Assembly (NCBI RefSeq): GCF_000803215.1
Contig: NZ_JSXC01000033.1
Span: 62,001-126,000 of the forward strand
Length of the DNA stretch: 64,000 nt
DNA from: Pectobacterium fontis
Lineage (GTDB): Bacteria; Pseudomonadota; Gammaproteobacteria; Enterobacterales; Enterobacteriaceae
Reading direction: 5' to 3'
Within the stretch, counting starts at the first letter, position 1. Each line of letters begins with the position of its first letter. The notes under the pieces are model-generated. The model was given only the letters and a program-made list of their open reading frames with translations. It was not told the DNA's origin and made no database searches. Positions 16,332 through 24,912 of the stretch are shown here, in pieces. Made by a program: the position numbers and the translations under genes.

Positions 16332-17771
16332 ATGAGCCCCATCCAGAAACGTATGTACATCAACGGTGAGTTTGTTGAAAACCGCAGCGGGAAGTGGATT
16401 GATGTGGTGAATCCAGCCACAGAGCAGGTCATTTCGCAGATCCCTGAAGGCTCCGCTGACGATGCAAAGAGAGCCATAGACGCGGCAGAAGCGGCACAGC
16501 CGGGCTGGGAAGCGCTGCCAGCGGTAGAGCGCGGCATCTGGTTGCACAAGATCGCCGACGGCATCCGCGAGCGCGAAGCCGAACTGACCGACACCATCAT
16601 TTCCGAAGGCGGGAAAACGCACGGTCTGGCGCAGACGGAAGTACTGTTCACCGCTGACTATCTCGACTACATGGCGGAGTGGGCGCGCCGTTACGAAGGT
16701 GAAATTATTCAGAGCGATCGCCCGAATGAAAACATCTTCGTCTTCCGCAAAGCGATTGGCGTTACGACCGGTATTCTGCCGTGGAACTTCCCTTTCTTCC
16801 TGATTGCGCGCAAAGCGGCACCGGCGCTGATTACTGGCAATACTATCGTCATCAAACCGAGCGAGATCACACCGAATAATGCGGTGATTTTCGCCGAAAT
16901 CATTCACAAGATTGGCCTGCCGAAAGGCGTCATCAATTTCGTTACCGGCTACGGGCCAACGGTCGGACAAGAGCTGGCTGCAAATCCGAAAGTGGGGATG
17001 GTCAGCCTGACTGGCAGCGTAGCGGCGGGGATCGCGACTATGACGGCGGCGGCGCAGAACGTCACAAAGGTGTCGCTGGAACTGGGCGGCAAAGCCCCCG
17101 CCATCGTGATGGACGATGCCGATCTCGATCTGGCGGTGAAAGCCATTGTCAGCTCTCGCGTCATCAATAGCGGGCAGGTGTGTAACTGCGCCGAGCGCGT
17201 GTATGTGCAGAAAGGCATTTACGACGAGTTTGTCTCCCGCATTAAAGCGGCGATGGAGCAGGTGACTTTCGGCAACACGGCGGAGCAAAAGGCGCTGGAT
17301 ATGGGGCCACTGATCAGCGCAGCAGCACTACAGCGCGTGGAAGACAAAGTGGCGAAAGCGGTGTCGCAGGGCGCAACGGTGTTACTCGGCGGCAAGCGTG
17401 AAAACGGTACGGGCTATTTCTACCCGCCGACGCTACTGGTGGACGTGAAACAAGAGATGCCGATCATGCACGAAGAGGTGTTTGGCCCTGTGCTGCCTGT
17501 CGCGACCTTCGACACGCTGGAAGAGGCGATTACGATGGCGAACGACAGCGAATATGGTCTGACCTCCTCCATCTATACGCAAAACATCAACACCGCGATG
17601 AAGGCGCTGAAAGGGCTGAAATTCGGCGAAACCTACATCAACCGCGAGAACTTCGAGGCGATGCAGGGCTTCCATGCGGGCTGGCGTAAATCCGGTGTGG
17701 GTGGCGCGGATGGTAAGCACGGCTTGCAGGAATATCTGCAAACGCATGTCGCGTATTTACAGTTTCACTAA
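16332..17771 (+). CDS. aldA: Lactaldehyde dehydrogenase/aldehyde dehydrogenase A
   Basis: An NAD-dependent aldehyde dehydrogenase of 479 residues, aligning along its length with E. coli AldA. Catalytic Cys284 lies in SGQVCNCAERV and the general base Glu250 in SLELGGKAP. It oxidises L-lactaldehyde to L-lactate and also glycolaldehyde, in the cytoplasm. The reading frame extends 93 bp upstream, but the ATG at 16332 has GGAG 9 nt before it and gives the AldA-like MSPIQKRMYINGEF start. lldD follows after 209 bp, so lactate made here could be oxidised to pyruvate. The gap contains a dispersed hairpin repeat. Confidence 0.95.
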   Translation: MSPIQKRMYINGEFVENRSGKWIDVVNPATEQVISQIPEGSADDAKRAIDAAEAAQPGWEALPAVERGIWLHKIADGIREREAELTDTIISEGGKTHGLAQTEVLFTADYLDYMAEWARRYEGEIIQSDRPNENIFVFRKAIGVTTGILPWNFPFFLIARKAAPALITGNTIVIKPSEITPNNAVIFAEIIHKIGLPKGVINFVTGYGPTVGQELAANPKVGMVSLTGSVAAGIATMTAAAQNVTKVSLELGGKAPAIVMDDADLDLAVKAIVSSRVINSGQVCNCAERVYVQKGIYDEFVSRIKAAMEQVTFGNTAEQKALDMGPLISAAALQRVEDKVAKAVSQGATVLLGGKRENGTGYFYPPTLLVDVKQEMPIMHEEVFGPVLPVATFDTLEEAITMANDSEYGLTSSIYTQNINTAMKALKGLKFGETYINRENFEAMQGFHAGWRKSGVGGADGKHGLQEYLQTHVAYLQFH

Positions 17772-17817
17772 CAGGCAATTTCACTAAAGTCATGCCGATC
17801 GTTTCAGCATCGAGATA

Positions 17818-17900
17818 CACGGGGCGACCACAGGGGTGAGGCCTCCCAGCGGGAACCTCCCCCTGTGTTTCCCCTAAAAGCAGGTGAAGTGAACAGTATG
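17818..17900. repeat. Dispersed hairpin repeat, copy A
   Basis: The block runs from GGGGCGACCACAGGGG to GAACAGTATG, with CACAGGGG-TGAGG able to pair with CCTCC-CCCTGTG and the tail TGTTTCCCCTAAA. Related copies lie at 57938-58023 and 59964-60045. It separates aldA from lldD. Confidence 0.7.
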
Positions 17901-17980
17901 AATTCCACTCAAAGCAGTTCCAGTAACAGTGCCACTGACCGTATTCGTGGCACAAACCAGAAGAAGGATGGGAAAGGACG

Positions 17981-19141
17981 ATGATCATCTCTGCTTCAAC
18001 GGACTACCGGGCGGCGGCGCAGCGTAGGCTGCCGCCATTTCTTTTCCACTACATCGATGGTGGGGCGTACAACGAGCATACGCTCAGGCGTAATACTAGC
18101 GATCTGGCGGATATCGCGCTGCGCCAGCGTATCCTGAAAAATATGTCTGACCTGAGTCTCGAAACCCACTTGTTCGGCGAAAAACTGGCGATGCCAGTGG
18201 TGCTGGCCCCCGTTGGCCTGACCGGTATGTATGCCCGCCGCGGCGAAGTGCAGGCCGCGCGTGCGGCGGAACAGAAAGGTATACCGTTTACGTTGTCTAC
18301 CGTTTCCGTTTGCCCGATTGAGGAAGTTGCGCCCGCGATCAACCGCCCGATGTGGTTCCAGCTCTATGTGTTAAAAGATCGTGGTTTTATGCGCAATGCG
18401 CTGGAGCGGGCGCAGGCCGCTGGGGTCAAGACGCTGGTGTTCACCGTGGACATGCCGACGCCGGGTGCACGCTACCGTGATGCGCATTCCGGCATGAGCG
18501 GGCCGAATGCGGCGGCGCGCCGTATTTTGCAGGCGATAGTGCATCCGCAGTGGGCGTGGGACGTCGGCCTGAACGGTAAGCCGCACGATTTGGGTAACGT
18601 GTCTGCCTATCGCGGCACGCCGACGACGTTGGAAGACTACATCGGCTGGCTGGCGGCAAATTTCGATCCCTCTATTTCGTGGCAGGATTTGGCATGGATC
18701 CGCGAGATGTGGAAAGGGCCGATGATCATCAAAGGCATTCTCGACCCGGAAGATGCCAAAGAAGCGGTAAAGTTTGGTGCAGACGGCATCGTCGTCTCCA
18801 ATCACGGTGGCCGCCAACTGGATGGCGTGCTGTCGACGGCACATGCACTGCCCGCCATCGCCGATGCGGTGAAAGGTGATATCACCATTCTGGCGGATTC
18901 CGGTATTCGTACCGGACTGGACGTGGTGCGCATGATTGCGCTGGGAGCGGATAGCGTCATGCTCGGACGCGCGTTTGTCTACGCGCTGGCGGCAGCGGGC
19001 GAAGCGGGTGTGGTTAACCTGTTGAACCTGATCGAGAAAGAGATGCGTGTGGCGATGACGCTCACGGGTGCTAAATCCATCGCCGATATCACTGCCGACT
19101 CGCTGGTGCAAGCGACCCAACGGCGATTAGATGGGCTGTAA
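17981..19141 (+). CDS. lldD: L-lactate dehydrogenase (FMN, respiratory)
   Basis: A flavin-dependent, membrane-associated L-lactate dehydrogenase of 386 residues in the alpha-hydroxy-acid oxidase family. It oxidises L-lactate to pyruvate and passes electrons to quinone. The FMN/substrate signature [12 protein letters not shown] holds the catalytic His275, and the N-terminus [20 protein letters not shown] matches E. coli LldD. E. coli lldD sits with lldP and lldR; here neither is adjacent and aldA is upstream instead. AAAGGA lies close to the ATG at 17981, and a better spaced GAAGGA is further up. Confidence 0.96.
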   Translation: MIISASTDYRAAAQRRLPPFLFHYIDGGAYNEHTLRRNTSDLADIALRQRILKNMSDLSLETHLFGEKLAMPVVLAPVGLTGMYARRGEVQAARAAEQKGIPFTLSTVSVCPIEEVAPAINRPMWFQLYVLKDRGFMRNALERAQAAGVKTLVFTVDMPTPGARYRDAHSGMSGPNAAARRILQAIVHPQWAWDVGLNGKPHDLGNVSAYRGTPTTLEDYIGWLAANFDPSISWQDLAWIREMWKGPMIIKGILDPEDAKEAVKFGADGIVVSNHGGRQLDGVLSTAHALPAIADAVKGDITILADSGIRTGLDVVRMIALGADSVMLGRAFVYALAAAGEAGVVNLLNLIEKEMRVAMTLTGAKSIADITADSLVQATQRRLDGL

Positions 19142-19269
19142 AACGCATCACGCGGTGAGTGTTTCTCGCCATGTGATGGTTTTTCAGCGGGCGAGGGCGT
19201 TTTCCAATATTGCAAACGCCCCACTTCGTTCTATATTTCGAGAGCAGATTGAACGAAGGGGAAATCGTT

Positions 19270-20466
19270 GTGAATATTAAAGGGCTTACGAAAGGATTCT
19301 TCATCCTTATCTTATTTGTCGTTACGCTGGCGTTTTTTGACATACTGGCACCGTATTACTCCGCCATCCTGTGGGCGGCGGTGTTGGCCGTCATCTTCCA
19401 TCCGCTGAAAAGCAAAATTCGGCAAAAATTAAACGACCGCAACGGTCTTGCCTCGCTGCTGACGGTGCTCATCATCTTCCTGATCGTCTTCATTCCATTG
19501 GGGGTGATTGTTTCCTCGCTGGTGGTTGAAATTAACGAGGTGTATACCCGACTACAGGATAGCAATACGCGTTTCCCTGTCGTACTGGCGGAGATACTCC
19601 AGCATCTGCCTAGATGGGCGCGGCATTTTCTGGCGGAACACAATCTTGATAATGCCGCTAAAATACAGCAAGAGCTGTCTCAGGTCGCGCTGAAAGGCGG
19701 GCAATATCTGGCAGGAAGCGTGCTGCTGATTGGTAAGGGGACGTTCACCTTCTTTGTTGGCTTCGGGGTGATGCTCTACCTGCTCTTTTTCCTCCTGAAA
19801 GACGGTTCCTATCTGGTGAACCTGATTCTGGAGTCGCTGCCGCTGTCCACCCATGTTAAGCACCACCTGCTGGTGAAGTTTGCCGCCGTATCCCGGGCGA
19901 CGGTGAAAGGCACCGCCGTGGTGGCGATAGTGCAAGGGACGTTGGGCGGCATTGCGTTTTCTATCGCAGGAATAGAAGGCAGCCTGTTGTGGGGCTCGCT
20001 GATGGCGTTCCTGTCGTTGATCCCCGCGGTGGGGTCGGCGATTATCTGGGTGCCTGCTGCGATCTACCTCTTTGCAACGGATATGCTCTGGCAGGCGATC
20101 TTCATCGTCGCGTTCTTCGTGTTGGTGATTGGGCTGGTGGACAACATTTTGCGTCCGTTGCTGGTGGGAAAAGACACCAAAATGCCGGACTACCTGATTC
20201 TGATCGCTACGCTGGGCGGCATGGAAATCTACGGTATCAACGGTTTTGTGATTGGTCCGTTGATTGCCGCACTGTTTATCGCCTGCTGGAACATCCTCTC
20301 GGGGCGTGACAATCAGGAGAATATTGAAAGCATCGATGAAGATTTTATCGAGGAAGGCCGCCTCTACGCCAGTACGGTAAACGCTGAAGGTGCCGATGTG
20401 GTGGTGAGCCAACCAGCGGAGAGCAACACGGAAACGCCAGACTCGCAGAATAAGCAAGCAGAGTAA
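19270..20466 (+). CDS. AI-2E family transporter (PerM/YdiK-like)
   Basis: A polytopic membrane protein of 398 residues with about seven or eight helices. It has the family's conserved central and C-terminal segments, such as GTLGGIAFSIAGIEGSLLWG, LSLIPAVGSAIIW and GLVDNILRPLLVGK. Members are called AI-2 exporters, but the function of most is unproven. The frame opens at an ATG at 19210, but the GTG at 19270 has AAGGGG 8 nt upstream and starts directly before the first helix, so I use it. The C-terminal tail (about 370-398) is acidic and polar. It follows lldD by 128 bp and may be monocistronic. Confidence 0.82.
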   Translation: MNIKGLTKGFFILILFVVTLAFFDILAPYYSAILWAAVLAVIFHPLKSKIRQKLNDRNGLASLLTVLIIFLIVFIPLGVIVSSLVVEINEVYTRLQDSNTRFPVVLAEILQHLPRWARHFLAEHNLDNAAKIQQELSQVALKGGQYLAGSVLLIGKGTFTFFVGFGVMLYLLFFLLKDGSYLVNLILESLPLSTHVKHHLLVKFAAVSRATVKGTAVVAIVQGTLGGIAFSIAGIEGSLLWGSLMAFLSLIPAVGSAIIWVPAAIYLFATDMLWQAIFIVAFFVLVIGLVDNILRPLLVGKDTKMPDYLILIATLGGMEIYGINGFVIGPLIAALFIACWNILSGRDNQENIESIDEDFIEEGRLYASTVNAEGADVVVSQPAESNTETPDSQNKQAE

Positions 20467-20473
20467 GCCGTTT

Positions 20474-20539
20474 GCGCTAAATCCAATGGTTTGCCCCTGG
20501 GCGTGTCCACACCACGCCTGTGGGGGCGTCGGTTAGCGC
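20474..20539. repeat. Nested inverted-repeat structure after the AI-2E gene
   Basis: GCGCTAA (20474-20480) pairs with TTAGCGC (20533-20539), GCCCC (20493-20497) with GGGGC (20523-20527), and GGCGTG (20500-20505) with CACGCC (20513-20518). It lies between two convergent genes and could act as a bidirectional terminator, but there is no T run. Confidence 0.45.
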
Positions 20540-20554
20540 CAAAGGCCAACGTTT

Positions 20555-20941
20555 CTAACGTGCAGGATCATAGGCATTCACCTCATGACTCCACGGAATA
20601 ACATGATCGTCGACCGATACGTGCCATTCACAGTGTGTCAGAACACCGCGTATTTCGGATAAACATTGGCACCAGTGCTGTACACCAACCCAAGTGGCCT
20701 CTTCACCGTTGTCAGGGAGTTTGGTTGAACCGGACAGCACAATTCCCTTGCGGAAAAGGTTACCGATTTTCACGTTCAGTGTGAAATCAAAGGATTCCCA
20801 ATTCGGGCCTTCACCAGTCGCCAGATATTGCTCAATTTGTTCATTAACGGAGTAGTGTTGGACGATCTCCTTCACGGCAGATATCTCTTGTGGGCTCAGG
20901 GATCTTTTGCGTCGAGCAGTGTAATAGAGAGAAATTGCCAC
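20555..20941 (-). CDS. Hypothetical protein, 128 residues
   Basis: No family is recognised. The product is soluble, with no signal peptide or membrane segment. It begins VAISLYYTARRKRSLSPQEI (GTG start) and is rich in Trp, His and acidic residues in its C-terminal half (NGEEATWVGVQHWCQC, HVIPWSHEVN). GAGG lies a few bases upstream of the GTG. It is flanked by the AI-2E gene and a long non-coding stretch, and probably forms its own unit. The reading frame is intact and its composition is like that of neighbouring genes, so it is likely real. Confidence 0.6.
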   Translation of the reverse strand: MAISLYYTARRKRSLSPQEISAVKEIVQHYSVNEQIEQYLATGEGPNWESFDFTLNVKIGNLFRKGIVLSGSTKLPDNGEEATWVGVQHWCQCLSEIRGVLTHCEWHVSVDDHVIPWSHEVNAYDPAR

Positions 20942-21018
20942 GTTGCCTCATTCGTCAATAGTGTTCTAAGGTGAGGGAATAGTGCTTGAATTTTCGAATA
21001 GAAAACGGCGTAGCATAA

Positions 21019-21159
21019 TCAGGATGTTCCGATTTTATAAAGGTAAAGGAGGAGGATGCCATCAATGAGGGGATTGTTCTTCGGTATTGACCGTGGCTCA
21101 GTACCGACAGGGCCGCTCTCTGCCACCCGGTCGGTCAGGTACTCAAAACTGGCGGTCAT
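21019..21159 (-). CDS. Possible small ORF, 46 residues
   Basis: An ATG at 21157-21159, with AAAAGG just upstream, opens a 46-codon frame starting MTASFEYLTDRVAESGPVG and closing with TGA at 21019. I do not recognise it. The hydrophilic start and hydrophobic end look like a gene fragment rather than a complete protein. It is reported with low confidence because the surrounding DNA is otherwise AT-rich and non-coding. Confidence 0.2.
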   Translation of the reverse strand: MTASFEYLTDRVAESGPVGTEPRSIPKNNPLIDGILLLYLYKIGTS

Positions 21160-21468
21160 TTACCTTTTCATTCCCTGAGAATTCATTTCCCGAGAAAAAC
21201 TGCGTCTATTTTCATCATCATATTAATGTGGATAACCATTTTTTTTTTATAAAAAACTAATGCTCTATTTTATATAGAGATTATTTTTTTTTATTCTTAT
21301 CAATTCAATTGAACTACATAGTTTCTTTATGGAAGGATTTTCATTCTTAATTAACCTGTTAAATAGCGTTGCATAATATGAAGGCTGCACTGTCTTCGCA
21401 CCATGAGACGTGAGACTTCTAGGTATAACGTTATCTAAAATAAATGGTTGTTTGTGAAGTGAATGTAC

Positions 21469-21495
21469 TCAAGAAGCGATCTGCCAGGCCGATAT
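21469..21495 (+). promoter_or_regulatory. Candidate sigma-28 promoter of the chemoreceptor gene
   Basis: GCCGATAT at 21488-21495 differs by one base from the FliA -10 consensus GCCGATAA. At the consensus spacing of 11, the -35 is TCAAGAAG, a weak match to TAAAGTTT. It lies 31 bp upstream of the start codon. FliA control of chemoreceptors is well established; this site is inference. Confidence 0.4.
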
Positions 21496-21526
21496 TGTCT
21501 TTACTGACATAATACAGGTTTCTTCC

Positions 21527-23176
21527 ATGCGTAATCTTTCTTTATCAAAACAGCTTCTTTTAGTCGGTCTTTTTTTTATTGTGGCTTTTATTGCTCTGAT
21601 TAGTTGGACAACATATAGCGCAAAAAAAATGCGGGCGCAGTCTGAAGAGGTTATTTTTCTTAGTAATGAACGCTCAGGAAGAGCTATTCGTATGACAGGT
21701 TACATCCATACTAACGTTGCCCGTATTCGTGCTGTTACCGCCAGCCGCGATTTATCGCTTGAAGGGCTGTTAAGCCCGGATATCCTCGCGACGCAGGAGG
21801 CCTTCGTGAAAGAGCTGAAGGCCATTGAAGCGATGCCGCTGAATAATGACGAACGCACTACGCTCAAGCAGCTCCAATTTCACACCGAGAAAGCGATAAG
21901 TTCGACGGAAAAGATCCGTCATCTGAAACAGCAGGGGCTATTTGAGCAATCTCAACAGATTTTCACGCAAGAGTTCGAACCTGCCGCCAGAGGATTGATC
22001 GAATCGGTCGAGCATTTTGAGGAGATTCAACGGCAGTCGGTCACGGCCATGCGTGGCGTGCTGAACGACGATATGACGCGCTCGATGGTCACCTCCCTGA
22101 TACTGGGAAGCGCGATTGCCGTGCTGATATTACTCATTATTGAACTGCTGCGGCGGCAAATTATCAGAACGCTGTCATCCGTGGCGCAATTTGCCAGCCG
22201 AGTCGCTTCCGGCGATCTGACCGGCACCATGACGACGCAGCGAAACGACGAACTGGGCGAGTTAATTCGCTCCGTTGTGACGATGAATGGGTCATTGAGT
22301 CAGCTTGTCTCGCAGGTGCGCGATACGATTCACGAAATCCAACTGCAATCCGGTGAGATAGCCAATGGTAGCACGGAGCTTGCGTCGCGCACCGAGCAAA
22401 CGGCGGCGAATCTGGAAGAGACCGCCGCCAGCATGGAACAGATCACTACGATGGTCGGTCAGTCAGCCGACACGGCACGGCAGGCCAACCAGCTTGCTTC
22501 CGTCGCCGCGCAGGCGGCCAAGCAGGGCGGCGATGTCGTTGAGCGCGTAGTGAAAAGTATGGAAAACATCACTACCAGCTCGCGAAAAATTACTGATATC
22601 ACCAACGTGATTGATTCTATTGCGTTCCAGACCAATATTCTCGCTCTGAATGCTGCGGTGGAAGCGGCGCGCGCGGGAGAACAGGGAAGGGGCTTTGCAG
22701 TGGTTGCCGGTGAAGTACGCAATCTGGCGCAACGCAGCGCTGAAGCTGCCAAAGAGATCAAAACGCTGATCGGGACGTCCGTCAGCAGCGTTGAGGCGGG
22801 GTCGGAACAGGTATCGCAGGCAGGACAGGCGATGGACGAGATCGTCGAGAGCGTAAATCGCGTGTCTGAACTGATCGGCGAGATAACGATTTCTACAAGC
22901 GAACAGCGTGATGGGATTGGTCAAATCAATCAGGCGGTTAATAATCTGGATCAGATGACCCAGCAAAATGCGGTACTGGTGGAAGGATCTACTGCGGCAT
23001 CGACGTCATTGAGCGATCAGGCCCGTCGTCTTGCCGAAGTGGTGGCGGTCTTTAAAGTGGGGAGCGCGGCAGCATCGCATCCGGCAATACAGCAAGAACG
23101 TCCTGCCGCTCGTCTACTGTCATCAAGCACGCCTGCGCCAAAAGCCGCAGATAATGATAACTGGGAAACCTTCTGA
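21527..23176 (+). CDS. Methyl-accepting chemotaxis protein with NWETF tail
   Basis: A transmembrane chemoreceptor of 549 residues. It has one helix near residues 9-27, a periplasmic four-helix-bundle ligand domain to about 185, a second helix near 187-208, a HAMP linker and a long signalling coiled coil. The hairpin tip is the highly conserved [22 protein letters not shown]. It ends in NWETF, the docking peptide for CheR and CheB, as in E. coli Tar and Tsr. The ligand is not predictable. It converges on avtA; a candidate sigma-28 promoter lies upstream. Confidence 0.93.
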   Translation: MRNLSLSKQLLLVGLFFIVAFIALISWTTYSAKKMRAQSEEVIFLSNERSGRAIRMTGYIHTNVARIRAVTASRDLSLEGLLSPDILATQEAFVKELKAIEAMPLNNDERTTLKQLQFHTEKAISSTEKIRHLKQQGLFEQSQQIFTQEFEPAARGLIESVEHFEEIQRQSVTAMRGVLNDDMTRSMVTSLILGSAIAVLILLIIELLRRQIIRTLSSVAQFASRVASGDLTGTMTTQRNDELGELIRSVVTMNGSLSQLVSQVRDTIHEIQLQSGEIANGSTELASRTEQTAANLEETAASMEQITTMVGQSADTARQANQLASVAAQAAKQGGDVVERVVKSMENITTSSRKITDITNVIDSIAFQTNILALNAAVEAARAGEQGRGFAVVAGEVRNLAQRSAEAAKEIKTLIGTSVSSVEAGSEQVSQAGQAMDEIVESVNRVSELIGEITISTSEQRDGIGQINQAVNNLDQMTQQNAVLVEGSTAASTSLSDQARRLAEVVAVFKVGSAAASHPAIQQERPAARLLSSSTPAPKAADNDNWETF

Positions 23177-23188
23177 TATTCGGTCAGT

Positions 23189-23217
23189 GACGAACCTGGC
23201 GTTATGCCGGGTTCGTC
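23189..23217. terminator. Hairpin between chemoreceptor and avtA
   Basis: GACGAACC (23189-23196) pairs with GGTTCGTC (23210-23217), with inner GGC/GCC pairing. It lies in the gap between convergent genes and could serve both, although no T run is visible. Confidence 0.5.
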
Positions 23218-23262
23218 AAGACCACGGTATCGGTTGAACAGTGTCAGCAGGTGCGCTGGGGC

Positions 23263-24519
23263 TTATTGATTGCGTTCCTGCATCGCCTTTTCAACTTCTT
23301 CCGCCAGAATCGCGATACCGCGTTCGATTTTCTCTGGTTCCGGCACATAATTCATGCGCATGCACTGGTGAGCGTGCGGCCATTCCTGCTCCATGCCGGG
23401 GAAGAAATAATGACCCGGCACCATCAGGACACCACGCTTTTTCAGACGCTGGTACAGCAATTCTGTGGTGATAGGCAAATCTTTGAACCACAGCCACAGG
23501 AAGATCGCGCCTTCCGGTTTATGAATCAGACACTGTTCCGGTGACAGATAACGGCGAATGATCGTGATGGTTTCTGTTACGCGCTGCTGATAGAACGGTC
23601 GAACGACGTCGTTAGATAAACGCAAAAGGTCGCCGCGCTGAATCATCTCATGTGCCAGTGCCGGGCCGATTGCCCCCGGAGACAGGCTAATGATGCCGTT
23701 CATGTTACCGATTGCCGAAATCACTTTTTCATCCGCAATCACGATGCCACAGCGTGAGCCGGGCAGCCCCAATTTCGACAGGCTCATACACAGGATGATG
23801 TTCGGGTTCCACAGCGGCGTCGCATCGCTGAAGATGATGCCGGGGAACGGCACACCATAGGCATTGTCAATCAGCAGAGGAATGTTGTGCTGCTGCGCCA
23901 GCCTATCCAGACGCATCAGTTCGTCGTCGGTTAGCACGTTACCGGTCGGATTGGTCGGACGAGAGACGCAAATCAGCCCGATATCATCGGTTATCGACAG
24001 GTGCTCGAAATCGACGTGATATTTAAATTGCCCTTCGGGTAACCGTTCGATCTGGGGACGAACGGAGACAAACATGTTGTCGTCCAGCCCGGAATCCGCA
24101 TAGCCGATGTATTCCGGTGCCAGCGGAAACAGTACCTTTTTCAGGCTGCCATCGTTGTGACGCCCGCCAAACAGGTTAAATAAGTAGAAAAACGCACTCT
24201 GACTGCCATTTGTCAGCGCAATATTCTGTGGCTCAATCTGCCAGCCTAATTCATTACGCAGGAGGTCGGCCAACGCGTTGAGCAGCGTATCCTTGCCTTG
24301 CGGGCCGTCGTAGTTGCATAGCGCTTCCGTTAATTTCCCTTGTTCCAGCATCTCCTGGCACAACTGCTGGAAGTAGCTATCCATCTCTGGAATGTGCGCC
24401 GGATTACCGCCTCCCAGCATGATGGCGCCCGGCGTACGCAGTCCTTCATTCAGATCGTCCATTAATTGAGTGATGCCCGCGTGGCGCGTAAATTTTTTGC
24501 CGAAAAGAGAAAAGTTCAT
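23263..24519 (-). CDS. avtA: Valine-pyruvate aminotransferase
   Basis: A fold-type I PLP aminotransferase of 418 residues matching AvtA. It interconverts pyruvate and valine with alanine and 2-oxoisovalerate (transaminase C). The PLP lysine is Lys249 in MSLSKLGLPGSR, and the family motif PTNPTGN is at 188-194, with the IDNAYG cofactor aspartate at about 218. The start MNFSLFGKKFTRHAGITQLMDD agrees with E. coli AvtA. It stands alone, convergent with the chemoreceptor and divergent from the epimerase-like gene across about 390 bp. Confidence 0.95.
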   Translation of the reverse strand: MNFSLFGKKFTRHAGITQLMDDLNEGLRTPGAIMLGGGNPAHIPEMDSYFQQLCQEMLEQGKLTEALCNYDGPQGKDTLLNALADLLRNELGWQIEPQNIALTNGSQSAFFYLFNLFGGRHNDGSLKKVLFPLAPEYIGYADSGLDDNMFVSVRPQIERLPEGQFKYHVDFEHLSITDDIGLICVSRPTNPTGNVLTDDELMRLDRLAQQHNIPLLIDNAYGVPFPGIIFSDATPLWNPNIILCMSLSKLGLPGSRCGIVIADEKVISAIGNMNGIISLSPGAIGPALAHEMIQRGDLLRLSNDVVRPFYQQRVTETITIIRRYLSPEQCLIHKPEGAIFLWLWFKDLPITTELLYQRLKKRGVLMVPGHYFFPGMEQEWPHAHQCMRMNYVPEPEKIERGIAILAEEVEKAMQERNQ

Positions 24520-24912
24520 CGTTTATTTATCAGTAGTCGTACACAGGTTAACGGCAACCATAACGCTTGCGCTGATAGGGTGCAATGTGGTCAAAAAACA
24601 GTCTTGCGATTTTTTATTCCATCATATTTTTTAAATTAAGCATGAATGACTGATTGGGCTGTTGGCGGGAAAAGGGGAGTGAGACAGCATGATTTAATTT
24701 GCTGAAACGATGTCAGCTTTTACCGATCAATATCTCAATAATGATGAAAATATTGTATTCATTTATACATAATAAGTGACATTAATCAGATAAATAGCGC
24801 AACAATGCCGAATTTTTCCATCTGGTGATAGTTATCACATTCTGACCATCCGCTGATTTGTAGTCTTTAGCTCGCATTAGCTAAAACAATTCAGCCAAGA
24901 GGGATGGTTAAC
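24520..24912. other. Divergent promoter region between avtA and the epimerase-like gene
   Basis: This AT-rich non-coding stretch of 393 bp contains a good CRP-like site at 24824-24839 and an inverted repeat GCTGA-N7-TCAGC at 24701-24717. I see no gene. Confidence 0.5.
24824..24839. promoter_or_regulatory. Candidate CRP site
   Basis: GGTGA-TAGTTA-TCACA differs by one base from the CRP core TGTGA-N6-TCACA. It lies about 75 bp upstream of the start codon of the exported epimerase-like gene, a workable position for activation. Confidence 0.5.

Larger units (their letters stand above)
20942..21526. other. 585-bp region with no clear gene
   Basis: It holds a possible 46-codon ORF (21019-21159, minus), a very AT-rich part at about 21225-21310, and a candidate flagellar promoter for the chemoreceptor. 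The GC-richer block around 21060-21160 differs from its AT-rich surroundings and could be a remnant of something larger. Confidence 0.4.

Noticed and set aside
24701..24719. GCTGAAACGATGTCAGCTT as a third KdgR box
   Set aside because: The left half matches, but the right half (TCAGCTT rather than TTTTATT) does not. It is better read as an unrelated inverted repeat.
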